DNA of 39,599 nt from Bacteroidota bacterium (GCA_023390775.1 JAEWCF010000066.1:1-39599); one strand, 5' to 3'. Counted from the first letter of the stretch, positions 17,701 to 25,280 are shown. Notes: generated from the sequence alone by a model not told the origin. Numbers and translations: made by a program.

Positions 17701-19029
17701 CAGATCAATTACACCGATACGCAGGGGACGGTGCTTCCGGGATACCTTCCGGGAATCGGGTTCCTGGGGACGACCAGGCCCAGCCTTGGCTTCGTGCTGG
17801 GCTCGCAGGAAGATGTGCGTTACGAAGCTGCCCGCCGCGGATGGCTGACGCTTTATCCCGAGTTCAACCAGAATTACACCCGCGTCGAAAACAAGCTGTT
17901 GAATTTCACGGCCAACATGGACCTTTTCCCTGATTTCAAGATCGACCTGACGGCGGACCGCGCGTATTCAGAGAATTTCTCGGAGCAATACGATGTGGAC
18001 CTGGACCGCGCGCAGCCTTATGAATCACGGTCGCCGTACACGTTTGGGAACTTCTCGATTTCCACGATCATGCTCAAGAGCGCGTTCAAGGTGAGCGACG
18101 AGAATGGTTCGGCGCCGTTTGACGAATTCCGCCGCAACCGGATCATTATCGCCGACAGGCTGGCGCGCCAGTTCTACGGCACCGACACGTTCCTGCGCGA
18201 TGCCGAGGGTTATCCGCAAGGCTTCGGCAAGAACAACCAGGCCGTGCTACTGCCTGCCTTCCTCGCGGCCTATACCGGACTGGTGAGCACGCCGCAGGGT
18301 GAATCGGCCAAAGACATCTCGCTGGGCGCCTTCCGCGACATCCCGATCCCCAACTGGACCATCAAATACAGCGGGCTCATGCGCTACAAATTCTTCAAGG
18401 ACAAGTTCCGCAGGTTCTCGCTCCAGCACGGTTACCGGGCTTCATACACGATCAATTCCTATCGCTCGAATTTCGAGTACGACCAAAACCCCGGCGGTTT
18501 GGATGCCAGCGGAAACTTCCTCAACAAGACCATCATTTCCAACGTGAACCTGGTCGAGCAGTTCTCGCCGCTGATGCGCGTGGACATGGAGATGAAGAAC
18601 TCGATCAAGATTTTGGCCGAGATGAAGAAGGACCGCGCGCTTTCGATGAGCTTCGACAACAACCTGCTCACCGAGGTGAAGGGAATCGAATATATCGTGG
18701 GGCTCGGTTACCGGTTTAAGGATGTAATCATTTCCTCGCGCCTTGCCGATAACCCGACAGGCATCATCAAGAGCGACATCAACATCAAGGCCGACCTCTC
18801 GTACCGGAACAACCAAACGATCGTGCGTTACCTCGATTACGACAACAACCAGCTGGCGGGCGGACAGAACATCTGGTCGGCAAAACTCACGGCCGATTAC
18901 GCGTTCAGCAAAAACCTGACGGCGATCTTCTACTATGACCACTCGTTCTCGAAGGCTGTGATCTCGACCTCTTTCCCAATGACCAACATCAGGACGGGAT
19001 TCACGCTGCGGTATAACTTCGGGAACTAA
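11740..19029 (+). CDS. sprA: SprA, giant outer-membrane translocon of the type IX secretion system
   Basis: SprA is the very large beta-barrel channel through which type IX cargo crosses the outer membrane. In gliding Flavobacterium it is needed for secretion and for surface adhesins. The 2429-residue length, the ruvA-sprA-gcvH order and the sequence all fit. After a signal peptide (FLYIALFFLGSLGAFAQ) come repeated modules rich in aromatic and polar beta strands, including GESTIYVDDFEGSQTTID. The C-terminus RTGFTLRYNFGN looks like a final strand. The start is TTG at 11740: no ATG occurs in frame before or within the signal peptide (the next Met is in VGEIEMANP), so a later start would remove the secretion signal. 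Confidence 0.95.
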   Translation: MKTEFTQAQHRFLYIALFFLGSLGAFAQVDEEVQDTTATGYSVGEIEMANPPSILEAYTYDPVTDRYIYTFSVDDFNINYPIILTPAEYQELMLRETMRDYFQEKSDAIDGKKEGSEEAKKNLLPRYYVNSGFFETIFGGNTIDIKPTGSVEMDLGLRYTRQDNPSFSPRNRSNITFDFDQRISMSLMGKVGTRLSVMINYDTESTFAFQNLIKLEYTPDEDDIIQKIEVGNVSLPLNSSLIRGAQSLFGVKAMLQFGKTTVTGVFSEQKSQTRTVTAQGGGTIQDFELFGLEYDMDRNFFLSQYFRDKYDESLRNYPYIDSRVQITRIEVYVTNRQNRVNTTNNNLRNIIALQDLGESQLTNYPDPVVVLDPVPAGFFNTGPDAPPDNGNNDLNPELLTNDPNNEGILNSSIREIVTADQGFDGIAATEGRDYSKLENARKLLPNEFTYHPQLGYISLQQRLSNDEILAVAFQYTIGDQVYQVGEFGTDGIDATQTGPTNPDNGQPTTVTTQSLVLKMLKSSLTNVNTPVWNLMMKNIYQIPGAFQLEQEDFRFNILYTDPSPLNYIDPVAGTPFPPSPPNEPVAETPLLKVFNVDRLNYNNDPQPNGDGFFDFVPGLTVDTQTGRIIFTTVEPFGEHLFNKLALGGENYNDPATYNPNQQKYVYRTMYRNTQAYALQESQKNKFQLKGRFKSTGGDGIPIGAFNVPRGSVVVTAGGRVLVEGVDYSVNYQLGRVQILDPSLQASNTPIEVSVENNSVFGQQTRRFMGIDVQHKFSDKFIVGATFLKMTERPFTQKSNYGQESVNNSIFGLNANYSTEVPFLTRMANKLPNIDTDVPSNISVRGEVAFLKPDTPKADRFEGESTIYVDDFEGSQTTIDMRSPFSWFLSSVPVFQPDQSTGDYPDFGQALPGLDSGFKRAKLSWYTIDPTFYAEPPGGITPQEIGYNTTRRIYSAELYPVTDIAVGQSQVINTLDLTYYPQERGPYNFNPAATDDTFSAAEAPDNFGGIMRAINSTNFEQANVEYIQFWMMDPYYGDVANPNAPSDANEGRIFFNLGSISEDVLKDGRKQYENGLGPDAILVQPPPVWGNVPASQSLIYAFDTDANNRANQDVGLDGLNDAEEATRFPAFAGSPDPAMDNYNFFLNASGGVIERYRQYNGMQGNSPVDVSNDSRGSTTVPDVEDINRDNTMNTINAYYEYSIDIKPNITINDRYVTDIKVLDEAPNLPTGAAPVGGVRWIQYKIPVAEAENAIGGISDLRTVNFMRLFMTGFSEQITVRFGALDLVRGEWRRYVNTLDNTDTDVEDDDTVFEVQAVNIQENGDRVPIPYVSPPGVVREQLYNNNQVINQNEQSLSLRVTGDGLEPGDPNPDPLLESTGDARAVFKNVSVDMRQFKKLKMFLHAEQIEGDGQPLQDNEMIGFIRFGNDFTENFYEVQIPLKVSSLDSTTEEEIWPTANEIDLSLDLLTELKIRAMGPDSPPIDVNGVKYVNEGELEPSLAGRENELRLGIRGNPNFGLVRTLMVGIKNNTRNPRIPIETASNPHPIRGEVWFNELRLGGMDNKGGMAAVLNLDGNVADFATISATGRMSTIGFGGLEQGPNERSREDIQQYNIVTNLALGKLLPKKWGLNIPFNYAVGEEIITPEYDPYNQDIRLEQLIENTESEAEKENIRERAIDYTKRKSINFIGVRKERAPQQKQRFYDVENLTLSHSFNEVERHDFEIEEYLDQQVSSTVDYAHTFQPKPLEPFKNTKFMKKSSYWKLLSDFNFNYLPSTINFNTNVLRQYNRQQFRQVEVEGIPIDPLYRRNYLFNYQYGFNYNLTRNLKINYTVATSNIVRNYLDEQGIPDSELNIWDGYFDVGTANQHNQQIVVNYELPISKLPIFSFIKSNYTYTGDFNWQRASLALASVDGYNLGNTIQNAASHRLNTVLNMDALYKYVGLAKKPATPARPAAAPKPGERVVNPQANTQNSSAFMDGLRGILTSVKNVQINYTDTQGTVLPGYLPGIGFLGTTRPSLGFVLGSQEDVRYEAARRGWLTLYPEFNQNYTRVENKLLNFTANMDLFPDFKIDLTADRAYSENFSEQYDVDLDRAQPYESRSPYTFGNFSISTIMLKSAFKVSDENGSAPFDEFRRNRIIIADRLARQFYGTDTFLRDAEGYPQGFGKNNQAVLLPAFLAAYTGLVSTPQGESAKDISLGAFRDIPIPNWTIKYSGLMRYKFFKDKFRRFSLQHGYRASYTINSYRSNFEYDQNPGGLDASGNFLNKTIISNVNLVEQFSPLMRVDMEMKNSIKILAEMKKDRALSMSFDNNLLTEVKGIEYIVGLGYRFKDVIISSRLADNPTGIIKSDINIKADLSYRNNQTIVRYLDYDNNQLAGGQNIWSAKLTADYAFSKNLTAIFYYDHSFSKAVISTSFPMTNIRTGFTLRYNFGN

Positions 19030-19054
19030 ACTTTCAAAATCGAACCGTAAATTT

Positions 19055-19062
19055 TACATTTG
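19055..19062 (+). promoter_or_regulatory. -7 promoter box of gcvH
   Basis: TACATTTG matches TAnnTTTG and lies 17 bases before the gcvH ATG at 19080, in the 50-base gap after sprA. Only a weak -33 candidate (TTTC at 19032-19035, 19-bp spacer) is visible. Confidence 0.55.
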
Positions 19063-19079
19063 CATTAAACTAAACCAAT

Positions 19080-19460
19080 ATGAACATACCTTCAGACCTT
19101 CGCTATACAAAAGACCACGAATGGATCAGCCTTGATGGCGACGTTGCCACTGTGGGCATTACCGATTTTGCACAGAAGGAACTCGGCGACATCGTTTATG
19201 TCGAAGTCGAAACCCTCGATCAGACCCTTGAAAAAGAAGAGGTTTTTGGAACGGTCGAGGCCGTAAAGACCGTATCCGACCTATTCCTGCCGCTGGCGGG
19301 CGAGATCATCGAATTCAACGAAACCCTCGAGCAGAAGCCCGAAACGGTTAACAGCGATCCATACGGCGACGGTTGGATGATCAGGATCAAGGTCTCGGAT
19401 CCTTCCGATTACGATACGCTTTTGACCGCCGACCAATATAAGGAACTGATTGGCGCGTAA
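19080..19460 (+). CDS. gcvH: Glycine cleavage system H protein
   Basis: This 126-residue lipoyl carrier shuttles the aminomethyl group between the P, T and L proteins of glycine cleavage. The lipoylated lysine is Lys63 in GTVEAVKTVSDL, within the typical hammerhead context. The DHEWISLDGDVATVGITDFAQKELGDIV region is also classical, though only its core is needed for the call. Length is normal. No other glycine cleavage gene is in the window. Its place behind sprA matches the F. johnsoniae order as I remember it. Confidence 0.96.
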   Translation: MNIPSDLRYTKDHEWISLDGDVATVGITDFAQKELGDIVYVEVETLDQTLEKEEVFGTVEAVKTVSDLFLPLAGEIIEFNETLEQKPETVNSDPYGDGWMIRIKVSDPSDYDTLLTADQYKELIGA

Positions 19461-19803
19461 CCTTTGGACCGCCGTAGCGGCCGCGTGGATGTTGTTCATT
19501 GCCGTGGTGTGTTTGGCGCGGTTTGACGATTTGCCTTCGGTAGACATCGGAATCGCCCCGACCGACAAGCTGGTTCACGGTTTCCTGCATTTTACACTGA
19601 CGATCTTCCTGGCCAACTCGTTGAGAAGGCCGTCGATTTTGGGCGCCTTCAGCATTTCGGTTGCCTATGGGGTTGCGATCGAGCTGATGCAGCACTGGTT
19701 CACCACTTTCCGCAGCGCCGATCCCACCGATGTCGCCGCGAACCTGGCCGGTTCGGTGATTGGCGTCTGCCTGCTCAAATTGATTCAAAAGAAGAGACAA
19801 TAA
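19450..19803 (+). CDS. VanZ-like membrane protein
   Basis: This 117-residue protein of the VanZ-like family has about four hydrophobic segments, with the family hallmark DKLVHGFLHF (about 39-48) and the later acidic motif ELMQHWFTTFRSADPTDVAANLAG. The function of VanZ-like proteins in Bacteroidota is not established. I use the TTG at 19450, which overlaps the gcvH end by 11 bases, because it keeps the whole first membrane helix. An ATG at 19489 would begin in the middle of that helix. It is probably co-transcribed with gcvH, and the transcript would end at the hairpin directly behind it. Confidence 0.82.
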   Translation: MARNLWTAVAAAWMLFIAVVCLARFDDLPSVDIGIAPTDKLVHGFLHFTLTIFLANSLRRPSILGAFSISVAYGVAIELMQHWFTTFRSADPTDVAANLAGSVIGVCLLKLIQKKRQ

Positions 19804-19805
19804 TA

Positions 19806-19829
19806 AGCCCGCTTCACGCGGGTTTTTTT
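19806..19829 (+). terminator. Terminator after the VanZ-like gene
   Basis: AGCCCGC (19806-19812) pairs with GCGGGTT (19818-19824) around a five-base loop, followed by seven Ts (19823-19829). It starts 3 bases after the stop codon. The last T is also the first base of the deoC -7 box. Confidence 0.8.
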
Positions 19830-19836
19830 ATTTTTG
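19829..19836 (+). promoter_or_regulatory. -7 promoter box of deoC
   Basis: TATTTTTG matches TAnnTTTG and touches the T-tract of the preceding terminator. The ATG follows at 19851. No clear -33 element is visible in the hairpin sequence upstream. Confidence 0.55.
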
Positions 19837-19850
19837 ACAAAATTCTCCTC

Positions 19851-20591
19851 ATGGAAATCCGCCAATATCTCGATTCGACTTACCTCAAGACCGCGCAGCA
19901 GGCCGGGTTATCCGAAGAAGAAAATAAAAAAGCCGCTCTGGATCTTGTGAAGGAAGCCATCGATCAGGGTTTCAAGTTGGCCATGATCCGTCCGGAATAT
20001 GTCGCCGACGCAAAAGCTCTGGTCCAGGAAGCGGGTTCCACGGTTGCCATCGGGACCGTGATCGACTTTCCCAATGGGACTTCTTCAATTGAGGACAAGC
20101 TTGCTGAGGCCGAGTCAGCCATCAAGGACGGAGCCGACGAACTGGACTACGTTTGCAATTACAAGGCGTTCCTCGCGGGAGACGAGGATTTGGTTCGGCA
20201 GGAAATCCTGGAAGGAACCAGGCTCGGGCTTGAACACCTCAAGATCGTAAAGTGGATAATCGAGGTGGCGGCAATGGACCTGGGCGATGTGGCCAGGATC
20301 TCGGCACTGATCAAATCGGTGGTCGTAAGCCATTTTGAAGGTCACTACAACGAGGTGTTTGTCAAATCGTCCACCGGATTCTATAAAACCGAAGGCGGAA
20401 AGCCGAACGGCGCCACTCATGAAACCATCGTCACCATGCTTGAAAATGCCGCACCTCTTCCGGTAAAGGCGGCAGGAGGCGTTCGCAGCTATGAAGAAGC
20501 CGCGCAAATGATATCGATAGGAGTGAAGCGCATCGGAACTTCGTCTGCCCTGGCCATCGCTACCGGCGGCGCGTCTCAAAACGCATACTGA
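19851..20591 (+). CDS. deoC: Deoxyribose-phosphate aldolase
   Basis: This 246-residue class I aldolase splits 2-deoxyribose-5-phosphate into glyceraldehyde-3-phosphate and acetaldehyde in deoxynucleoside salvage. The Schiff-base lysine is Lys172 in VKSSTGF, the proton-relay lysine is Lys206 in PVKAAGGVRS, and the conserved acidic pair lies in DELDYV (96-101). The phosphate-binding region IGTSSAL is present near the C-terminus. The start is supported by an upstream -7 box and the early conserved LDSTYLK, where DeoC proteins usually read LDxTxLK. remB starts one base after the stop, so the two share a transcript. Confidence 0.95.
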   Translation: MEIRQYLDSTYLKTAQQAGLSEEENKKAALDLVKEAIDQGFKLAMIRPEYVADAKALVQEAGSTVAIGTVIDFPNGTSSIEDKLAEAESAIKDGADELDYVCNYKAFLAGDEDLVRQEILEGTRLGLEHLKIVKWIIEVAAMDLGDVARISALIKSVVVSHFEGHYNEVFVKSSTGFYKTEGGKPNGATHETIVTMLENAAPLPVKAAGGVRSYEEAAQMISIGVKRIGTSSALAIATGGASQNAY

Positions 20592-20592
20592 T

Positions 20593-22689
20593 ATGAAAAA
20601 ACTGATCGCGGTTCTATTCTTCCCGATATCCTTGCTCGCACAGGACCTGTCGCAGCCACCCGTGTTTCCAGGTTGCGAAGCATCGCCGCAACTGCAGATG
20701 GAAATTTGTTTTTACAGCAAAGTCCAGGAGTTCGTATATGCCAATTTCAAGGCTCCGAACCCGGGGCAGAAGGCACAGTCCATCGTGCTGTTTGAAGTCA
20801 ATGCCGAAGGAAAGTTTCAAACGATCTACGTCGATGCACCGGATGAAGCGCTTGCAGCCGAGAGCCGCCGCGTCTTTGCGATGATGCCCCAAATTTCACC
20901 TCCTCGCTACAACGGAAACCCTACTTATGCCAAGTACACCATCAGGATCGATGTCCCGCTCGTGGCTCCGGGAACCCAGCCAGGGGTAGAGTCGGCAAAC
21001 GCAATCGATGATGATATTGCAAGAAAGCAGGCGCAACAAAATCGGGACTTCAAGGAATTGGCCGAATACGATTCGATCAAGACCTTGCCTTGGGACGACA
21101 TCGATTTTGCCAGCCGCCTCAACATTCCGTTTTCACACCAAGTATATTCGCGGTTCGACGACGAACTGAACCAGCTGGGGGCCAACAACCACACGGCGTC
21201 CAAACCGTTTTCATATGCCGACGTGATGCCATATAAAAATCTTGGCGCCGAAGTTTCCTCCCTCCGCAGGCCGGCCGAAAGTTGGCTGGGACGCAAATGG
21301 TGGAATGAGCATTTCACGACGTTTCGAGGACGGGATTTTTGGTTCACCCTTGACCCGATAGTGGACCTGCAGGTCGGGAAAAACACGCCGGGAGAGGTTA
21401 AATCGACCTATATCAATACGCGTGGGCTCAATTTCCGTGGCGGGTTGGGCAGGATGATCACCTTTACGACCACGGTTTACGAGAGCCAGGGCCGTTTCGC
21501 CGATTATTTCAATCAATATGCGGTTTCGATCGCTCCGTCGGGCGGAGGGCCTGCGATCATTCCCGGCATCGGGATCGCCAAGGAGTTCAAGGAAGATTCT
21601 TTCGACTTCCCGATGGCCGAGGCCAGCGTCATCTTTACTCCTGACCGTTTTTTTAACCTTCAGCTGGGTTATGGCAAGAATTTTATCGGCGACGGATACC
21701 GGTCACTGTTGCAGAGCGACGGGGCGAGCCCGTATCCTTTCGTAAAACTCAACACGACGTTTTGGAAAATCCGGTACACCAATACTTACATGTGGCTCAA
21801 GGACGTCCGGCCCGAGGTGACCGAAGACCGAACTTACGAAACCAAGTACATGGCCAGCCATTACCTGAGCTGGAACGTGAGCAAACGCCTGAACCTCGGC
21901 TTTTTTGAATCGGTGGTGTGGGCCAATACCAACGGCCGCGGGTTCGACGCGAACTTCATCAACCCGATCATTTTTTACCGGGCTGTCGAGTTTTCTTCGT
22001 CGGCACGAAGCGGCAACGCCCTTTTGGGGCTTACCGGAAAGTACAAATGGAACAACCGCATCAATTTCTACGGGCAGTTCCTGCTCGATGAATTCTCGCT
22101 CAACGATGTCAAGGCCGGGAACGCAAGTTGGAAAAACAAGTTCGGGTATCAGTTAGGCGCGAAATACTACAATGCTTTCGGGGTGCAGAATCTCATGTTG
22201 CAGGCCGAATACAACCACGTCCGCCCCTATGTTTATGCACACAGCGACCCGCTCACCAATTACGCTCACAACAACCAGGGCCTCGGGCACCATTGGGGCG
22301 GGAATTTCCGTGAGGTCATTGCGATCGCGCGCTATCACAGGGGCCGCATTTTTGCCGATGCCAAGCTGACCACCGGAGTTCGCGGGCTTGATTTCGATAC
22401 CGCCGAAGATTCTTTTAACTACGGAGGGAACATCTTCAAGGATTATGAGGAAAACAGGCCGTTCAATACGGGTGTAAAGGTAGGGCAGGGGAACAAGACC
22501 TCGATCCTGATCGCCGACGTACAGGGCGGATACCTGGTCAATCCCGCGACCAACCTGAAGCTGTTTGCGGGGGCAATATACCGTAATTTCGATCCTTCGC
22601 AGGATACCCTAACGGCGTTCAAGGACTCGACTACGTGGTTTTTCATCGGGCTCCGGACCGATCTGTTCAACTGGTATTTCGACTATTGA
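20593..22689 (+). CDS. remB: RemB-like gliding motility protein: TonB-C-like domain plus Wzi-like outer-membrane barrel
   Basis: The 698-residue protein has a signal peptide (MKKLIAVLFFPISLLAQ). Next is a domain at about 20-125 resembling the TonB C-terminal domain found in Bacteroidota: PPVFPGCE, a second Cys in MEICFYS, FVYANFKAP, then alternating strands. After a linker come about 450 residues of amphipathic strands resembling Wzi-type capsule-assembly barrels, including GFDANFINPIIFYRAVEF. The protein ends in WYFDY, an aromatic terminus suitable for barrel assembly. I call it RemB because F. johnsoniae remB lies a few genes after sprA in the same order. RemB is linked to gliding, but its biochemical role is unclear. 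The following gene encodes a probable glycosyltransferase. Confidence 0.8.
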   Translation: MKKLIAVLFFPISLLAQDLSQPPVFPGCEASPQLQMEICFYSKVQEFVYANFKAPNPGQKAQSIVLFEVNAEGKFQTIYVDAPDEALAAESRRVFAMMPQISPPRYNGNPTYAKYTIRIDVPLVAPGTQPGVESANAIDDDIARKQAQQNRDFKELAEYDSIKTLPWDDIDFASRLNIPFSHQVYSRFDDELNQLGANNHTASKPFSYADVMPYKNLGAEVSSLRRPAESWLGRKWWNEHFTTFRGRDFWFTLDPIVDLQVGKNTPGEVKSTYINTRGLNFRGGLGRMITFTTTVYESQGRFADYFNQYAVSIAPSGGGPAIIPGIGIAKEFKEDSFDFPMAEASVIFTPDRFFNLQLGYGKNFIGDGYRSLLQSDGASPYPFVKLNTTFWKIRYTNTYMWLKDVRPEVTEDRTYETKYMASHYLSWNVSKRLNLGFFESVVWANTNGRGFDANFINPIIFYRAVEFSSSARSGNALLGLTGKYKWNNRINFYGQFLLDEFSLNDVKAGNASWKNKFGYQLGAKYYNAFGVQNLMLQAEYNHVRPYVYAHSDPLTNYAHNNQGLGHHWGGNFREVIAIARYHRGRIFADAKLTTGVRGLDFDTAEDSFNYGGNIFKDYEENRPFNTGVKVGQGNKTSILIADVQGGYLVNPATNLKLFAGAIYRNFDPSQDTLTAFKDSTTWFFIGLRTDLFNWYFDY

Positions 22690-23699
22690 TGAAGGCCTTT
22701 GTTGATTCGGCCTGCGATATCAAATACGCGTCTTTTTACATTGAAGGGCTTCGGCAGGTTTTGGGAAAGTCAAACGTAATGTTTAATTCCAGCCGGTTCC
22801 AGGACTTTCCGCACAACAATTTTTATCTGCCGATACAAATCGAATCGGGTGAAGAAGTTTATAAAATCGTCATCGATTATTCCGACTGGTCCATCATTCG
22901 GCCGTTGCCTTACGAATGGTGTGACCTGTATTGCAAGATCAACATTGCCTTCGAGGATGCCGGCAAACCCAAGTTATTTTCGATCGGGCCCGGATTCGGC
23001 ATAAGGATCTTCGGCCTATTCGCAAGCGCGGTTTTCGGCGTGCGCAATCTGTGGCTTTCCGGCGACCGCATCGGCAGCAAGCGCCGCTTCCTCTACGACT
23101 ATTACGGTCAATTCAAACGTCCGGCATTGAAGGCGTACCGCAACACCCGTCCCGCCAAAAAGGGTTACGTATTCTTTGCATCGTCCCTATGGAAAAACGA
23201 TACGGCTACCAATGACTTTCGGGCAAACTTTATCAGGGCCGCGAAATCTGTTGCCAATATCAACTTCGAGGGCGGATTCGCACCTCGCGCAAGGAACGAT
23301 ATCCCGGGTTTCGGCGATATGACATTGGCGAAGCGTGTCGGCACCCTTGAATATGTCGAAAAAACCAAGATGTCGATGGCCGTTTTCAGTACGCCCGCGG
23401 TCGCGATGTGCCACGGATGGAAACTCGGCGAATTTCTCGCAATGGGAAAAGCGATCCTTTCGACGCCGCTGACGCGCATGTTGCCCGAGGATCTCATCGA
23501 CGGAAAACATTTTCTGGTGACCGATGGTTCGCAAAAGGACCTCGCAAAAAAGTTGGCCGAATTGCTTGAAAACGATTCCCTTCGACAGGACCTTGAACGC
23601 AATGCGGCTTCCTATTACGAACGGAACCTCTCGCCAAAAGCGGTCATCGAATCCATATTGGGCAAACTGGGAATTGCTGGCCATAAACCCACGCGTTAA
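22689..23699 (+). CDS. Probable glycosyltransferase (GT-B fold, group 1-like)
   Basis: The 336-residue product has no signal peptide. The C-terminal half resembles the nucleotide-sugar domain of GT-B glycosyltransferases: STPAVAMCHGWKLGEFLAMGKAILSTPL (the E-F-L-AMGKAI pattern is typical of group 1 enzymes), then VTDGSQKDLAKKLAELLEND. The N-terminal half is weakly conserved, so donor and acceptor cannot be named. I place the start at the ATG overlapping the remB stop as TGATG. An ATG at 22635 would add 18 residues that only read through remB. Coupling to a Wzi-like gene suggests a surface-polysaccharide substrate, which is inference. Confidence 0.65.
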   Translation: MKAFVDSACDIKYASFYIEGLRQVLGKSNVMFNSSRFQDFPHNNFYLPIQIESGEEVYKIVIDYSDWSIIRPLPYEWCDLYCKINIAFEDAGKPKLFSIGPGFGIRIFGLFASAVFGVRNLWLSGDRIGSKRRFLYDYYGQFKRPALKAYRNTRPAKKGYVFFASSLWKNDTATNDFRANFIRAAKSVANINFEGGFAPRARNDIPGFGDMTLAKRVGTLEYVEKTKMSMAVFSTPAVAMCHGWKLGEFLAMGKAILSTPLTRMLPEDLIDGKHFLVTDGSQKDLAKKLAELLENDSLRQDLERNAASYYERNLSPKAVIESILGKLGIAGHKPTR

Positions 23700-23735
23700 A
23701 ATCTAGGGGCGATCACCTCATTCTAATTTCTGTCG

Positions 23736-23743
23736 TATCTTTG
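23736..23743 (+). promoter_or_regulatory. -7 promoter box of cyoE
   Basis: TATCTTTG matches TAnnTTTG and lies 22 bases before the cyoE ATG at 23766, in the 66-base gap after the glycosyltransferase gene. No clear -33 element is seen. Confidence 0.55.
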
Positions 23744-23765
23744 CGCCGCCTTTAAGGCCTTACAG

Positions 23766-24680
23766 ATGAACCCCGCATTGGAAACCACGTCAAGATCCCT
23801 TTCGCTCAGGCGCGCGTTTGTAGATTTCAAGGAAATCACGAAGGCCGGGCTCGCCATCAGCGTCCTTTTTTCCTCCATTGCCGGATATTTATTGGGATTT
23901 GACGAGAGCCATCCGTTTAGCTGGGGCGTCCTGCTGATGCTGATGGTAGGCGGTTACTGTATGGTGGGCGCTTCCAACGCGTTCAACCAGGTCATTGAAA
24001 AGGATCTCGACGCCAAAATGGACCGGACCAAAAACAGGCCCGTGCCATCCGGGCGGATGTCGGTTCCCGTGGCGCTTTCCATCGCGTCGGCGCTTACTCT
24101 TGTCGGCCTGGTTTTGCTTTACCTGATCAATCCCAAGACCGCGATGTTCGGGGCCATTTCGATTTTCCTGTACACCTGCCTATATACACCGCTCAAGACG
24201 GTTACGCCGTTGTCGGTATTTGTGGGTGCGTTTCCCGGTGCAATCCCTTTCATGTTGGGATGGGTGGCCGCTACCGGCGATTTTGGAATCGAGGCCGGAA
24301 CCCTTTTCCTGATCCAGTTTTTCTGGCAATTCCCGCATTTTTGGGCCATTGGCTGGTTCCTGTATGAGGACTACGAAAAGGCCGGATTCTTCATGCTGCC
24401 AACGGGAAAGCGCGACACCAAGACCGCTTTGCAGACCATTTTGTATACCGTTTGGCTGATTATCGCCTCCTTGCTTCCGGCTATCGGGTACACGGGACAG
24501 TTTTTTCTTTCAACCATAGCCGCTTTGCTGGTGTTGGCGCTCGGATTGTGGATGCTGCGGTACGCAGTGAAGTTGTACCAGCTCCGGACGGCGAAGGCCG
24601 CCAAATCGCTTATGTTGGCTAGCGTGACCTACATTACTGCACTGCAATTGATCTATATAATCGATAAATTCCTGAGATAA
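23766..24680 (+). CDS. cyoE: Protoheme IX farnesyltransferase (heme O synthase)
   Basis: This 304-residue UbiA-type prenyltransferase adds a farnesyl group to heme B to make heme O, the precursor of heme A for the aa3 oxidase. The Asp-rich substrate motif is clear: NAFNQVIEKDLDAKMDRT followed by KNRPVPSG (71-96). Around nine hydrophobic segments are spread over the protein, and a second motif region (YTPLKTVTPLS) follows. The first base of the downstream ATG is the last base of its stop, so cyoE and the first subunit III gene are coupled. The name ctaB is also used. The heme A synthase gene is not in the window. Confidence 0.95.
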   Translation: MNPALETTSRSLSLRRAFVDFKEITKAGLAISVLFSSIAGYLLGFDESHPFSWGVLLMLMVGGYCMVGASNAFNQVIEKDLDAKMDRTKNRPVPSGRMSVPVALSIASALTLVGLVLLYLINPKTAMFGAISIFLYTCLYTPLKTVTPLSVFVGAFPGAIPFMLGWVAATGDFGIEAGTLFLIQFFWQFPHFWAIGWFLYEDYEKAGFFMLPTGKRDTKTALQTILYTVWLIIASLLPAIGYTGQFFLSTIAALLVLALGLWMLRYAVKLYQLRTAKAAKSLMLASVTYITALQLIYIIDKFLR

Positions 24681-25270
24681 TGGAAATGACTACAATGACA
24701 CCCGAGGAACACAAATCGCGTTCCGACCGTTCCTACAAACTCATCCTGGGTTTTGCCATGGTGAGCATGACCATGATGTTCGCAGGCCTGACCAGCGCCT
24801 TCGTGGTGAGCAAGTCCCGCGCCGATTGGTTGAAGGACTTCGAGATGCCGTGGGCCTTTTTCGCATCCACGGCAGTGATCATTTTATGCAGCGTCACGTT
24901 TCATTTGGCCAAACTCGCAATCAAGAAGGATGACCGCGCGGCCGTAACCCGCTGGCTTTGGCTGACGCTTTTGCTGGGAATCGCCTTCGTTTACTTCCAG
25001 TTCACCGGCTTTGGGCAGATCGTAGCCATGGGTCACTATTTCACGGGAAGCGAGAGCAACATCACCACCACATTCCTGTACGTTGTGGCGATGGCGCACC
25101 TTGTCCACCTGGGCGGCGGAATCATTTCGCTTTTGGTGATAATTTGGAATCATTTTAAACAAAAATACTCCTCTTCGCAAACTCTTGGAATTGAACTGGG
25201 TGCGATGTACTGGCACTTTCTCGACTTTTTGTGGATTTACCTCTTTTTGTTTTTATATTTCTTCAAATAA
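24680..25270 (+). CDS. Cytochrome c oxidase subunit III-like protein, short form
   Basis: The 196-residue protein has five hydrophobic segments and ends ELGAMYWHFLDFLWIYLFLFL, the typical last helix of heme-copper oxidase subunit III (WHFLD-WI pattern). AMAHLVHLGGG (about residue 135) corresponds to the histidine-containing helix. Subunit III has no metal and stabilises the proton-uptake side of subunit I. It is much shorter than the next gene's product, which belongs to the same family, so the operon has two subunit III paralogues. The start is fixed by the 1-base overlap with cyoE. Confidence 0.88.
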   Translation: MEMTTMTPEEHKSRSDRSYKLILGFAMVSMTMMFAGLTSAFVVSKSRADWLKDFEMPWAFFASTAVIILCSVTFHLAKLAIKKDDRAAVTRWLWLTLLLGIAFVYFQFTGFGQIVAMGHYFTGSESNITTTFLYVVAMAHLVHLGGGIISLLVIIWNHFKQKYSSSQTLGIELGAMYWHFLDFLWIYLFLFLYFFK

Positions 25271-25280
25271 TAAAAAACCT

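Noticed and set aside
11740..23699. Horizontal island carrying sprA to remB
   Set aside because: Gene order matches the conserved Flavobacterium arrangement, codon use looks like the neighbours, and no tRNA, integrase or direct repeats border it.
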